DNA of 64,000 nucleotides, taken from assembly GCF_900102525.1 (NCBI RefSeq), contig NZ_FNBZ01000001.1:868001-932000 (forward strand). Reading direction: 5' to 3'. This document shows, in pieces, positions 56,780 through 64,000 of the stretch (position 1 is the first letter of the stretch; each line of letters starts with the position of its first letter). The stretch comes from Allobosea robiniae. Lineage in GTDB: Bacteria > Pseudomonadota > Alphaproteobacteria > Rhizobiales > Beijerinckiaceae. Below the pieces are notes generated by a model. The model had not been told where the DNA came from, ran no database searches, and worked only from the letters and a program-made list of their open reading frames with translations. The position numbers and the translations under genes are program-made.

Positions 56780-57526
56780 TCAGGCTCTCGGCCAGTCGCC
56801 GAGCACCGCCTGCACCAGCGCAAGCGCAGCCACCGCGGCCGTGTCCGCCCTCAGGATGCGCGGGCCGAGCGAGATCGGCAGCGTGTTGGGCCGCGCCCGG
56901 ATCAATTGCCGCTCGGCTTCGTCGAAGCCGCCTTCGGGGCCGATCAGGACGGCGAGCGGCGCGGGTCCATGCGCCGCCAGCGCCGCAACCGGGCTCGCCT
57001 GAGCCATGCCCTCGTCGCAGAAGATCAGCAATCGCTCCGGCGCTAGGCTTGAGAGCGCCGCTTCGAGCGGACGCTCCGGCTCGATCCCGGGCAGGCTCAG
57101 GATACCGCATTGCTCGGCCGCCTCGACGGCGTTGGCGCGCAGGCGATCGAGATTGAGCCGCGAAACCTGCGTGCGGCGGGTCAGGACGGGCTGGAGCAGG
57201 CCCGCCCCCATCTCGACCGCCTTCTGCGCCATGTAGTCCAGGCGCGCATGCTTCAGCGGCGCGAACAGATAATGCAGGTCGGCGGCGGGCGGCTGCGGCC
57301 TCGTCTGTCTGACCAGTTCGAGGCTCGCCTGCTTGCGCCCTTCCGGCACGAGGCGCGCCAGCCATTCGCCGTCGCGCCCGTTGAAGACGAGCACCGTGCC
57401 ATCGACCCGCAATCGCAGGACGTTGAGGAGATAATTCGCCTGCTCGCGATCGAGCGGCAGAATCGCCGCCGGTGCGAAGGCATTGTCGATGAAAAGCCGG
57501 TGCCGGGCGAAATCGGGAACGGGCAT
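56780..57526 (-). CDS. rsmE: 16S rRNA (uracil-1498-N3)-methyltransferase RsmE
   Basis: 248 aa from ATG 57526 (MPVPDFARHRLFIDNAF). The N-terminal PUA-like domain is followed by a SPOUT methyltransferase: HYLFAPLKHARLDYMAQKAVEMG, LIGPEGGFDEAERQLI and SLGPRILRADTAAVAALALVQ form the trefoil knot. It methylates U1498 in the decoding region of 16S rRNA. Same strand as gshA, a common neighbour in Hyphomicrobiales. Confidence 0.95.
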   Translation of the reverse strand: MPVPDFARHRLFIDNAFAPAAILPLDREQANYLLNVLRLRVDGTVLVFNGRDGEWLARLVPEGRKQASLELVRQTRPQPPAADLHYLFAPLKHARLDYMAQKAVEMGAGLLQPVLTRRTQVSRLNLDRLRANAVEAAEQCGILSLPGIEPERPLEAALSSLAPERLLIFCDEGMAQASPVAALAAHGPAPLAVLIGPEGGFDEAERQLIRARPNTLPISLGPRILRADTAAVAALALVQAVLGDWPRA

Positions 57527-57647
57527 GGGCGCGAGCGGCTCCGGAAATCGGTGGTAATGTCGAGAGCGACGTGAAAAACGCCACAATCACCTTGTAACAG
57601 GCAGCGCTTCCCATAAGGCCACCATAGACTCGCAAGAGTCGTTGGCG

Positions 57648-57667
57648 TTAACAGCGCCTGCTGTTAA
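57648..57667. promoter_or_regulatory. TTAACAG palindrome, candidate operator
   Basis: TTAACAG and CTGTTAA flank CGCCTG, 53 bases upstream of the periplasmic protein gene. Another TTAAC follows at 57676. Three TTAA(C) half-sites in 33 bases recall CtrA binding regions, but spacing (12 and 8 bases) does not match TTAA-N7-TTAA. Confidence 0.35.
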
Positions 57668-57719
57668 GGACGTATTTAACGATCGGCCGGGCGGGCCGGC
57701 AATCCGGAGTAAGGACACC

Positions 57720-58199
57720 ATGCGGCGTTGGATGGCTTCAGGCGTTATCGCGGTGCTCGGCCTTGCCGTGGCTCCGCTCCTGTCGGCTGCACCCGCAAGC
57801 GCGCAGGTCTCCGGCTGCGAGCAGATCCAGAAGCTGCTCGGCGAGCGCCAGTCGATCGTCGCCAAGCTCACGGCCTCCCAGAAGGCCAAGAAGAAGATGA
57901 CGCCGCAGGAAGCCTGCAGCGCCTTCGGCCGCCTCGCCAATAATGGCGACGCCGCGATCAAGTTCGCCACGGCCAACCAGGACTGGTGCCAGATTCCGGC
58001 ATCCTTCATCGAAGGCATGCAGACCGACAACAAGAAGGTTTCCGGCTTCCGCGCTCAGGCCTGCAACGCCGTGAAGCAGCAGGCCGCCATGCAGCGCCGC
58101 GCCCGGCAGCAGGCGCAGAGCGCCAGCCCCTTCGGCGGCGCCGATTCCATCACCAGCGGCGCCGGCGGCGGGATGCGTGTCCCGCAGGGCGCGCTCTGA
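57720..58199 (+). CDS. Exported protein of unknown function
   Basis: 159 aa from ATG 57720, with GGAGTAAGG upstream. A signal peptide (MRRWMASGVIAVLGLAVAPLLSAAPASAQ) precedes a helical domain with four cysteines (GCEQIQKL, EACSAFGRL, DWCQIPASF, QACNAVKQQ), likely two disulfides. Lys-rich KAKKKMTPQEA and the Gln/Ala/Arg-rich QQAAMQRRARQQAQ are notable; the tail is Gly/Ser-rich. No family recognised. Periplasmic location is inferred. A TTAACAG palindrome lies in its promoter region. Confidence 0.78.
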   Translation: MRRWMASGVIAVLGLAVAPLLSAAPASAQVSGCEQIQKLLGERQSIVAKLTASQKAKKKMTPQEACSAFGRLANNGDAAIKFATANQDWCQIPASFIEGMQTDNKKVSGFRAQACNAVKQQAAMQRRARQQAQSASPFGGADSITSGAGGGMRVPQGAL

Positions 58200-58217
58200 C
58201 CGGCGCCCTCCGGCGCC

Positions 58218-59183
58218 ATGCCCGACCCGGCTCCCCTCGGAACCATGCCCGGGCGTGACTCGCCCCTGCCCGACGCGCTGACCGGGCATTGGGTCGACAC
58301 CCGAGCGCCCCTTGCCATCAGGCCATTCCTCAAGCTCGCCCGCATCGAGCGGCCGATCGGATGGTGGCTGCTGCTCATGCCCTGCTGGTGGGCGGCCGGG
58401 CTTGCCGCCATCGCCGCCGGCCAGCCCTATCCCAATCCCTGGCACTGCCTGCTCTTCTTCGTCGGCGCGGTCCTGATGCGCGGCGCGGGCTGCACCTTCA
58501 ACGACATCATCGATCGCAAGCTCGACGCCGAGGTGGCACGCACCCGCGGGCGGCCGCTTCCGTCCGGCCAGGTCACGGCAAAGGCGGCCGCGCTGTTCAT
58601 GATCGCGCAGGCACTCGCGGGCCTCGTCGTGCTCATGCAGTTCAACCGCTTCACGATCATCCTCGGCATCGCCTCGCTGGCGATCGTCGCGATCTATCCG
58701 TTCATGAAGCGGATCACCAACATGCCGCAGTTCGTGCTTGGCCTCGCCTTCTCATGGGGCGGGCTGATGGGCTGGAGCGCGGTCTTCGGCCGGCTCGACC
58801 CGCCGGCCTACCTGATCTACGCGGCCGCGATCGCCTGGACCGTCGGCTACGACACGATCTACGCCATGCAGGATCTCGAGGATGACGTCATCGCCGGCAT
58901 CCGGTCGAGCGCCCGCTATTTCGGTGATCACACGCGCGAGGCGGTGGCGCTGTGCTTCGCGCTGGCGGTGCTGCTGACGGGCACCGCGATCTGGCTGGTT
59001 GGCGGCGGCCCCGCCGCCTGGCTCGGCTTCGCCGCCTTCGCCCTTCATCTCGGCCGGCAGGTGACGCGCATCAACGGTGCGAGCGCACCCGAAGCCCTCA
59101 GGATATTCCGGTCGAACCGGGATGCCGGCCTGCTTCTGGCGGCCGGGCTCGCTCTCGATGCCGCGAGCCGCGGCTGGTTCTGA
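58218..59183 (+). CDS. ubiA: 4-hydroxybenzoate octaprenyltransferase
   Basis: 321 aa, about nine membrane helices. It attaches the polyprenyl tail to 4-hydroxybenzoate in ubiquinone synthesis. GCTFNDIIDRKLDAEVARTRGRPLPSG is the first Asp-rich motif (NDxxDxxxD) and YDTIYAMQDLEDDVIAGI the second. The first ~30 residues are a variable extension; Met10 (MPGRDSPLPDAL) is an alternative start. Convergent with the DUF6101-like gene, three bases apart. Confidence 0.96.
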   Translation: MPDPAPLGTMPGRDSPLPDALTGHWVDTRAPLAIRPFLKLARIERPIGWWLLLMPCWWAAGLAAIAAGQPYPNPWHCLLFFVGAVLMRGAGCTFNDIIDRKLDAEVARTRGRPLPSGQVTAKAAALFMIAQALAGLVVLMQFNRFTIILGIASLAIVAIYPFMKRITNMPQFVLGLAFSWGGLMGWSAVFGRLDPPAYLIYAAAIAWTVGYDTIYAMQDLEDDVIAGIRSSARYFGDHTREAVALCFALAVLLTGTAIWLVGGGPAAWLGFAAFALHLGRQVTRINGASAPEALRIFRSNRDAGLLLAAGLALDAASRGWF

Positions 59184-59186
59184 CGG

Positions 59187-59708
59187 TCAGTCGGTCATCC
59201 GGTCGCCATTGACGATCACCGGCAGTTCGGCGAGGCGGCCCGTCTTGCGACGCGTGAGGAAACGCGGACGGCGACCATTGAGCAGGCCGTGGCGGCGGCG
59301 GATACGAATCGCGCCCAGCGCAAGCCGGCCAAGCTGCGGATAAGGCTCGGTCACCGTGCCATCGGCGGCTTCGAGCAGCAGCGGCAAGCCGCTGGTCCGG
59401 CCGAAATCACGCCAGAGAGCGACCGCATCCTCCGGATCGGCTGAAGCGACCACGATGGAGCGGCCGTCGCCGGCGGTCAGGGCCAGTTCGAAGCGTTCGT
59501 CGTCACCGGCCGGATTGGCCAGACGCAACGCGACGCCGCGCCAGTTGGCGCCGCCGCGCAGGATCCGCACGGGGCCGACGCGCTCGATCGCCGGGGCGAC
59601 CGGCCGGGCCGGCATCGGATTGCGGGAAACGATCGCTGTGGTGGTCGGACCGCCGGAGAGAGCAGGCACAAAACCGCTCTCTCCGGCGGCCGGCGTGACG
59701 CTGGCCAT
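59187..59708 (-). CDS. Hypothetical protein, DUF6101-like
   Basis: 173 aa. A variable Ala/Pro-rich first third is followed by an Arg-rich C-terminal region (GAIRIRRRHGLLNGRRPRFL, then TRRKTGRLAELPVIV). The name DUF6101 is from memory of a Hyphomicrobiales family with such a tail; not verifiable here. No signal peptide or membrane helix. The basic tail could bind nucleic acid. It sits between ubiA and the CysQ-like gene, pointing the other way. Upstream 59709-59957 holds no further frame I can support. Confidence 0.6.
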   Translation of the reverse strand: MASVTPAAGESGFVPALSGGPTTTAIVSRNPMPARPVAPAIERVGPVRILRGGANWRGVALRLANPAGDDERFELALTAGDGRSIVVASADPEDAVALWRDFGRTSGLPLLLEAADGTVTEPYPQLGRLALGAIRIRRRHGLLNGRRPRFLTRRKTGRLAELPVIVNGDRMTD

Positions 59709-59957
59709 CGGTTATAACGCCTCTCTCTAATCCCTGCTGCAACGGAGCCCTCTGTCGATGCCGGGGCTCTCGTGCTTGCCCTGTGAGGATGGCCGCCAGC
59801 CGTGTCCGAGCGCTTAAGGGGTTGGGTTAAAGGAAGGTGTTTTCGCCCTGATCCGGCCCTAAACTGGGGGTTTCCTGCCGGATGCTTGACGGAATCTTTC
59901 GATCCGTGGCCGCATTTTCGGCTTGAAACAGCGACTATCGCGGCCGATAGGAAAGTC

Positions 59958-60785
59958 ATGAACGCCACCACGCTACCGATCGCGGCCGAACTGCTGAAAG
60001 CCGTCGGCGAAAGCTGCCTGGAAGCCGGCACGATCGCCCTCGATCTGTTCCGGCCCGGCGCGACGGCCGTGGCGCGGACCTGGGCGAAAAGCGGCGGCTC
60101 GCCCGTCACCGAAGCCGATATCGGCGTCGACACCTTCCTGCGCATCCGGCTTTCGGAATTGCTGCCGGAAGCGGCGTGGCTCTCCGAGGAGACGGTCGAC
60201 GACGCCCAACGGCTCTCTCATCGCTATGTCTGGGTCGTCGATCCGATCGACGGTACGCGCGCCTTCATGCAGGGCTCGCCGGACTGGGCTGTCTGCGTCG
60301 CGCTGCTCGACCAGGGCGCGCCGATCCTCGGCATCGTCCATGCGCCGGCCTGCCAGGCGACCTATCGTGCGCTCGCCGGTGGCGGCGCGACGCTCAACGG
60401 CGAAACCATCCACGCCTCATCCGCGCAAAGCCTGACCGGCGCGCGCATCGCCGGCCCCAAGCCGATGCTCGATGCGCTTGCCCAGTTCGAAAGCTTCCAG
60501 GCCGTTGCCCGGATTCCATCGCTGGCGCTGCGCCTGACGCGCATTGCCGATGGCACGATCGATGCCGGGCTGATCTCGCCCGATGCCCGCGATTGGGATC
60601 TGGCGGCGGCCGATCTCGTGCTGAGCGAGGCCGGCGGCCGGCTGAGCGACGGCGAGGCCGGGCCCGTCATCTACAATCGCGAAGTCCCTGTCCATGGCAT
60701 GCTCGTTGCGAGCAACGGCAAGCTCGCCTCGCCCCTGCAGACCGCGATCGAGCGCCTGCGCGACGGACGGACGCAGCCGGCCTGA
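59958..60785 (+). CDS. cysQ: Inositol-monophosphatase-family phosphatase, CysQ-like
   Basis: 275 aa from ATG 59958. SGGSPVTEADIGVDTFLRIRL, PEAAWLSEETVDD, and WVVDPIDGTRAFMQGSPDWAV are the lithium-sensitive phosphatase motifs, with the metal Asp/Glu in DPIDGT and EE; WDLAAADLVLSEAGG closes the site. The likely role is 3'-phosphoadenosine 5'-phosphate hydrolysis; inositol or histidinol phosphate cannot be excluded. It starts a run of plus-strand genes toward lpxK. Confidence 0.86.
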   Translation: MNATTLPIAAELLKAVGESCLEAGTIALDLFRPGATAVARTWAKSGGSPVTEADIGVDTFLRIRLSELLPEAAWLSEETVDDAQRLSHRYVWVVDPIDGTRAFMQGSPDWAVCVALLDQGAPILGIVHAPACQATYRALAGGGATLNGETIHASSAQSLTGARIAGPKPMLDALAQFESFQAVARIPSLALRLTRIADGTIDAGLISPDARDWDLAAADLVLSEAGGRLSDGEAGPVIYNREVPVHGMLVASNGKLASPLQTAIERLRDGRTQPA

Positions 60786-60874
60786 CGATTTTTTTCAACG
60801 CTTCCGGCGCGGTCCGCTCGCTTGGACGACCGGGATGGCTTATGGGGGCGCCACGGCCCTTGCAGGAGAGTTCG

Positions 60875-61117
60875 ATGAGCGCGGAACCGGAACAGAAGCA
60901 ACTCCTTCACCTCGTCCTCGGCGGCGAGCTCGCCTCGCTCGAAGGCATCACCTTCAAGGACCTGGCCAAGCTCGACATCGTCGGCGTCTTCCCGAATTAT
61001 GCCAGCGCCCACACGGCCTGGAAGGCCAAGGCGCAACAGACCGTCGACCAGGCGCAGACGCGCTATTTCATCGTCCATCTCCACCGGCTGCTCGACCCCG
61101 AGACCGCCAAGAGCTGA
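60875..61117 (+). CDS. DUF4170 protein
   Basis: 80 aa after a strong AGGAGAG. LLHLVLGGELASLEGITFKDLAKLDIVGVFPNYASAHTAWKAKAQQTVDQAQTRYFIVHLHRLLDP matches DUF4170 throughout, so the frame is complete. Function unknown. In alphaproteobacteria it commonly lies between a cysQ-like gene and lipid A genes, as here. Confidence 0.92.
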   Translation: MSAEPEQKQLLHLVLGGELASLEGITFKDLAKLDIVGVFPNYASAHTAWKAKAQQTVDQAQTRYFIVHLHRLLDPETAKS

Positions 61118-61159
61118 GCCGGGACGGGCTCTGAGCGACAGGACCTGACGACAGAATCC

Positions 61160-61897
61160 ATGGGTTTTTCGATCCTCAAGACGCGCGTGGCGCAGGAAAC
61201 GCTCGGCCGGCTGCTGGCCGGCTATCTGCGCCTCGTCCAACGCACGAACCGGATCGTCTTCGAACCCGCCGACATCTACGACCATGTCCGGCCGGATTTG
61301 CCACTCATCTTTGCAATGTGGCACGGCCAGCACCTCATGATCCCCTTCGCCCGGCCGGACTGGATGCCGGCCTGCTCGCTGGTTTCGCGCCATGGCGACG
61401 GCGGCTTCAATGCGGTGGCGCTGCGCGAGCTCGGCATCGGCGCGATCCGCGGTTCCGGCGCACTCGGCAAGAAGATCCGCGAGAAGGGCGGCGCCGCCGC
61501 CTTCCTCGCCATGGTCAGGCGCCTCGCAACGGGCGACACCATGGTGCTGACGGCCGATGTGCCCAAGCGCGCCCGCATCGTCGGCCCCGGCATCATCGCA
61601 TTGGCACGCGCCTCCGGCCGGCCGATCCGGGCCGTCGCCGTGGTGACCAGCCGGCGCATCGACTTCAACAGCTGGGACCGCGCCTCGATCGGCCTGCCCT
61701 TCGGGCGCTGCGCCATCGTCGTCGGCGAGCCGATCCTGGTCGCGCGCGATGCCGACGAGGCCACGCAGGAAGCCGCACGCCTCGCCGTCCAGGCGAGCCT
61801 CGACGATGTCCATGCCCGCGGCTACGCGATCGTCGGCAGCCGTGATCCGGGCGCCGGCCTGCGCGAGAAGCAGCTTGCTGCCGGGGCAGCGGCATGA
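61160..61897 (+). CDS. DUF374 lysophospholipid acyltransferase-family protein
   Basis: 245 aa. FAMWHGQHLMIPFARPDW carries the conserved His near residues 54-58, followed by SLVSRHGDGGFNAVALRELGIGAIRGSG, and later LTADVPKRARIVGPGIIALARASGRPIRAVAV. This is DUF374, an LPLAT relative found with Kdo transferase genes; acyl transfer to a lipid A-like acceptor is inferred. Peripheral on the inner membrane. Its stop overlaps the waaA start (ATGA). Confidence 0.9.
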   Translation: MGFSILKTRVAQETLGRLLAGYLRLVQRTNRIVFEPADIYDHVRPDLPLIFAMWHGQHLMIPFARPDWMPACSLVSRHGDGGFNAVALRELGIGAIRGSGALGKKIREKGGAAAFLAMVRRLATGDTMVLTADVPKRARIVGPGIIALARASGRPIRAVAVVTSRRIDFNSWDRASIGLPFGRCAIVVGEPILVARDADEATQEAARLAVQASLDDVHARGYAIVGSRDPGAGLREKQLAAGAAA

Positions 61898-63198
61898 GCG
61901 GCAAGGGCGCGATCCTCAGGACCTATCGCTACGCGACGGCGCTGCTGGAGCCGGCGGCGACCGGGCTCCTGCTCTGGCGCCGGCGCCGCGGCAAGGAAGA
62001 CCCTGCGCGGCACGCGGAACGGCGCGGCCACGCGAGCGTCAAGCGGCCGAACAAGCCCTTGGTCTGGCTGCATGGCGCCAGCGTCGGCGAGACCGTGACC
62101 CTGCTGCCCTTGATCGCCAAACTGCAGAAGCGCGGCTTCGCGGTGCTGGTGACCTCGGGCACCGTGACCTCCGCCAGGTTGATGGCGGCGCGACTGCCGG
62201 GCGGCGTGATCCATCAATACATCCCGCTCGACGTGCCGCGCTACATGCGCCGCTTCATGGATCATTGGCGCCCGGATCTCTGCATGATCTGCGAATCCGA
62301 GATCTGGCCGAACCTGCTGATCGAGGCGCAGCGCCGCGCCATCCCGGTGGTGATGGTCAACGGCCGGATGTCGGAGCGCTCCTTCGCCCGCTGGTACAAG
62401 ATGCCGAAGACCTCGCGCTTCCTGCTCTCCTGCTTCGAGGCCTGCCTGGCGCAGTCGCAGGGCGATGCCGAGCGGCTGGCCCAGCTCGGCGCACCGCGCG
62501 TCAGCGTCGCCGGCAACCTGAAATTCGACGTGCCCGCCCCGCCCGCCGATTCCGATACGCTCGCCATTCTCGACGGCCAGACGACAGGCCGCCCGGTCTG
62601 GATCGCCGCGAGCACGCATCCCGGCGAGGACGAACTGGTGCTGGCCGCCCATCTCGCGATCAAGCCTTACCTGCCGAAGCTGCTCACCATCATCGCGCCG
62701 CGCCACCCCCAGCGCGGCCCGGAGATCGAGGCGTTGGCAGAGGCGAATGACGTCGCCGTCTCGCGCCGGGCGACCGGGGGAAGCCCGGAACGGACCATCG
62801 ACCTCTATGTCGCCGACACCGTCAATGAACTCGGGCTGTTCTACCGGCTCTCGCAGGTCGCCTTCCTCGGCGGCTCGCTGGTCGAGGGCATCGGCGGGCA
62901 TAACCCGATCGAGCCGGCCAAGCTCGGCTGTGCCCTGCTGCACGGGCCCTATGTCCACAATAACGCCGAGATCTTCGCGGCCTTCGACCGCGACGGCGGC
63001 TCGCGCGAGGCCGCCGATGCACAGGCGCTGGCCGGTGCGGTGCATCGCTGGCTGAACAACCCGGCCGAGGCCCGGCAGGCGGCGCGTGCCGCCGCGCAGA
63101 CCGCGACCGAACTCGGCGGCGCGCTGAACCGCACGCTGCATGCGATCGAGCCCTTGCTGATGCGGGTGGCGATTGGCCAGCGCGAGAGCGCGCCCTGA
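61894..63198 (+). CDS. waaA: 3-deoxy-D-manno-octulosonic acid (Kdo) transferase
   Basis: 434 aa. It adds Kdo to the lipid A precursor. VWLHGASVGETVTLLPLIAKL contains the catalytic Glu, and MICESEIWPNLLIEAQRRAIPVVMVNGRMSERS plus GGSLVEGIGGHNPIEPA are GT-B family 30 signatures. An N-terminal membrane anchor is weak here (LLEPAATGLLLW). It overlaps lpxK by one base (TGATG). Confidence 0.95.
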   Translation: MSGKGAILRTYRYATALLEPAATGLLLWRRRRGKEDPARHAERRGHASVKRPNKPLVWLHGASVGETVTLLPLIAKLQKRGFAVLVTSGTVTSARLMAARLPGGVIHQYIPLDVPRYMRRFMDHWRPDLCMICESEIWPNLLIEAQRRAIPVVMVNGRMSERSFARWYKMPKTSRFLLSCFEACLAQSQGDAERLAQLGAPRVSVAGNLKFDVPAPPADSDTLAILDGQTTGRPVWIAASTHPGEDELVLAAHLAIKPYLPKLLTIIAPRHPQRGPEIEALAEANDVAVSRRATGGSPERTIDLYVADTVNELGLFYRLSQVAFLGGSLVEGIGGHNPIEPAKLGCALLHGPYVHNNAEIFAAFDRDGGSREAADAQALAGAVHRWLNNPAEARQAARAAAQTATELGGALNRTLHAIEPLLMRVAIGQRESAP

Positions 63199-64000
63199 TG
63201 CTGCGGCGCGCCCCGCGCTTCTGGTGGCGGGAGAAACCCACGCTACTCGCCCGGCTGCTCCAGCCGCTCGGCCTCATCTACGGCCGGATCACCTTGCGAC
63301 GGATGCAGCAGCCCGGAGCCGAAGTCGGCCTACCCATCATCTGCGTCGGCAATTTCATCGCCGGCGGCGCAGGCAAGACGCCGACCGCGATCGCCATCGC
63401 CCGCCTGCTGGACGAGCGGGGCGAAAAGCCCTTCGTGCTGATGCGCGGCTATGGCGGACGGCTTGCAGGGCCGGTCGAGGTCGATCCCGACCGGCATCGC
63501 GCGGCGGATGTCGGCGACGAGCCGCTGCTGATGGCGCGCCATGCCCGCACCGTCATCGCGCGCGACCGGGTGGCCGGCGGGCGGCTCGCACGCGGGCTCG
63601 GCGCCAGCATCGTCGTGATGGATGACGGATTGCAGAATCCGTCGCTGGTCAAGCATCTCAAGCTTGCGGTGGTCGACGGATCGAGCGGCATGGGCAACGG
63701 GCTTTGCCTCCCGGCCGGGCCTCTGCGCGCACCGCTTGCCGAGCAGTTGAGCGAGACGGATGCTGTCATCATGATCGGTTCGGGCGATCCAGGCGACCGC
63801 GTCACCGCTGCCGCGCGAGCACAGCAGAAGCCGGTTCTGCACGCCGCGCTCAAGCCAGCGGGCACCGCCGTCGAGCAGTTGCGCGGACAGAAGGTCGTCG
63901 CCCTGTCAGGGATCGGCCGGCCGGAGAAATTCGCGGCGACGCTGCGGGAGGCGGGAGCGACCATCGCCGCCGAACAGGTTCATGGCGACCACCACGCCTA
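63198..64000 (+). CDS. lpxK: Tetraacyldisaccharide 4'-kinase LpxK, partial
   Basis: Begins with ATG 63198 overlapping the waaA stop and stays open to the window edge (267 codons seen). MLRRAPRFWWREKPTLLARL, a short membrane-contacting segment, is followed by VGNFIAGGAGKTPTAIAIARLL (Walker A), then RGYGGRLAGPVEVD, DVGDEPLLMARHA and VVMDDGLQNPSLVK. This is LpxK, which phosphorylates the lipid A disaccharide. The 3' end is missing. Confidence 0.95.
   Translation, partial: MLRRAPRFWWREKPTLLARLLQPLGLIYGRITLRRMQQPGAEVGLPIICVGNFIAGGAGKTPTAIAIARLLDERGEKPFVLMRGYGGRLAGPVEVDPDRHRAADVGDEPLLMARHARTVIARDRVAGGRLARGLGASIVVMDDGLQNPSLVKHLKLAVVDGSSGMGNGLCLPAGPLRAPLAEQLSETDAVIMIGSGDPGDRVTAAARAQQKPVLHAALKPAGTAVEQLRGQKVVALSGIGRPEKFAATLREAGATIAAEQVHGDHHA

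Overview
The window is a gene-dense, high-GC (roughly two thirds G+C by eye) stretch of alphaproteobacterial core chromosome. A Hyphomicrobiales (rhizobial-type) origin is likely, perhaps a Bosea- or Methylobacterium-like genus. Supporting signs are a CcrM-type GANTC methyltransferase, a split F0 ATP synthase operon with paired b and b' subunits, gcvPA/gcvPB encoded separately, an IalB-family protein, DUF1127, DUF983 and DUF4170 proteins, and an LsrB/VtlR-like LysR regulator. The genus is inferred from family resemblance and gene order only. No rRNA, tRNA, CRISPR array, transposase, integrase or prophage was found.

Layout. 1-7.5 kb: a 36-residue lipoprotein, ETF-ubiquinone oxidoreductase, a uracil-DNA glycosylase, a cytochrome bd-type quinol oxidase (cydAB), a YpfJ-type metallopeptidase, a previously easy-to-miss 41-residue acidic protein behind an EcfG-like promoter, and a glycosyltransferase-like protein. 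7.6-18 kb: a genome-maintenance block (radical SAM protein, rnhB, ccrM, mutY, DciA-like DUF721, DsbA-like thioredoxin, smc), interrupted by a papain-like peptidase with a peptidoglycan-binding domain. 18.2-21.1 kb: the F0 ATP synthase operon atpI-B-E-F'-F, ending in a clear terminator. 21.2-23.2 kb: a dienelactone hydrolase and an L,D-transpeptidase.

23.4-28.3 kb: the glycine cleavage operon gcvT-H-PA-PB on the minus strand behind a tandem glycine riboswitch. 28.3-29.4 kb: a lipoprotein/IalB pair. 29.8-36.4 kb: the aa3 cytochrome c oxidase locus with assembly genes ctaC-D-B-(small protein)-G-E-DUF983-SURF1. 36.5-42.8 kb: thrC, an M16 peptidase, rimJ-like, and a membrane EAL protein with degenerate GGDEF. 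43-45.3 kb: AlgH, a DsbD N-domain protein and a peroxiredoxin. 45.3-46.1 kb: a small accessory patch of two orphan-like genes, less GC-rich and edged by hairpin repeats. 46.2-49.1 kb: a GNAT protein, then rnhA-thrB-ispH on the minus strand.

49.2-55.2 kb: a CPA2 antiporter, a MATE exporter, DUF937, a divergent DUF1127/LysR pair and an isolated Flp pilin. 55.2-64 kb: gshA, rsmE, a periplasmic protein, ubiA, a DUF6101-like protein, a CysQ-like phosphatase, DUF4170, a DUF374 acyltransferase, waaA and the start of lpxK (lipid A/Kdo assembly), which runs off the right edge.

The overall theme is housekeeping: respiration (ETF-QO, bd and aa3 oxidases, F0, ubiquinone), one-carbon and threonine metabolism, replication and repair, and envelope biogenesis. 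The more unusual material is small or intergenic. It comprises dispersed palindromic repeats of several families that share CGTCAT/ATGACG or similar ends, the stress-promoter microprotein, the leaderless papain-like peptidase, the orphan Flp pilin and the repeat-flanked accessory patch. I found no convincing new multi-gene defence or mobile system.
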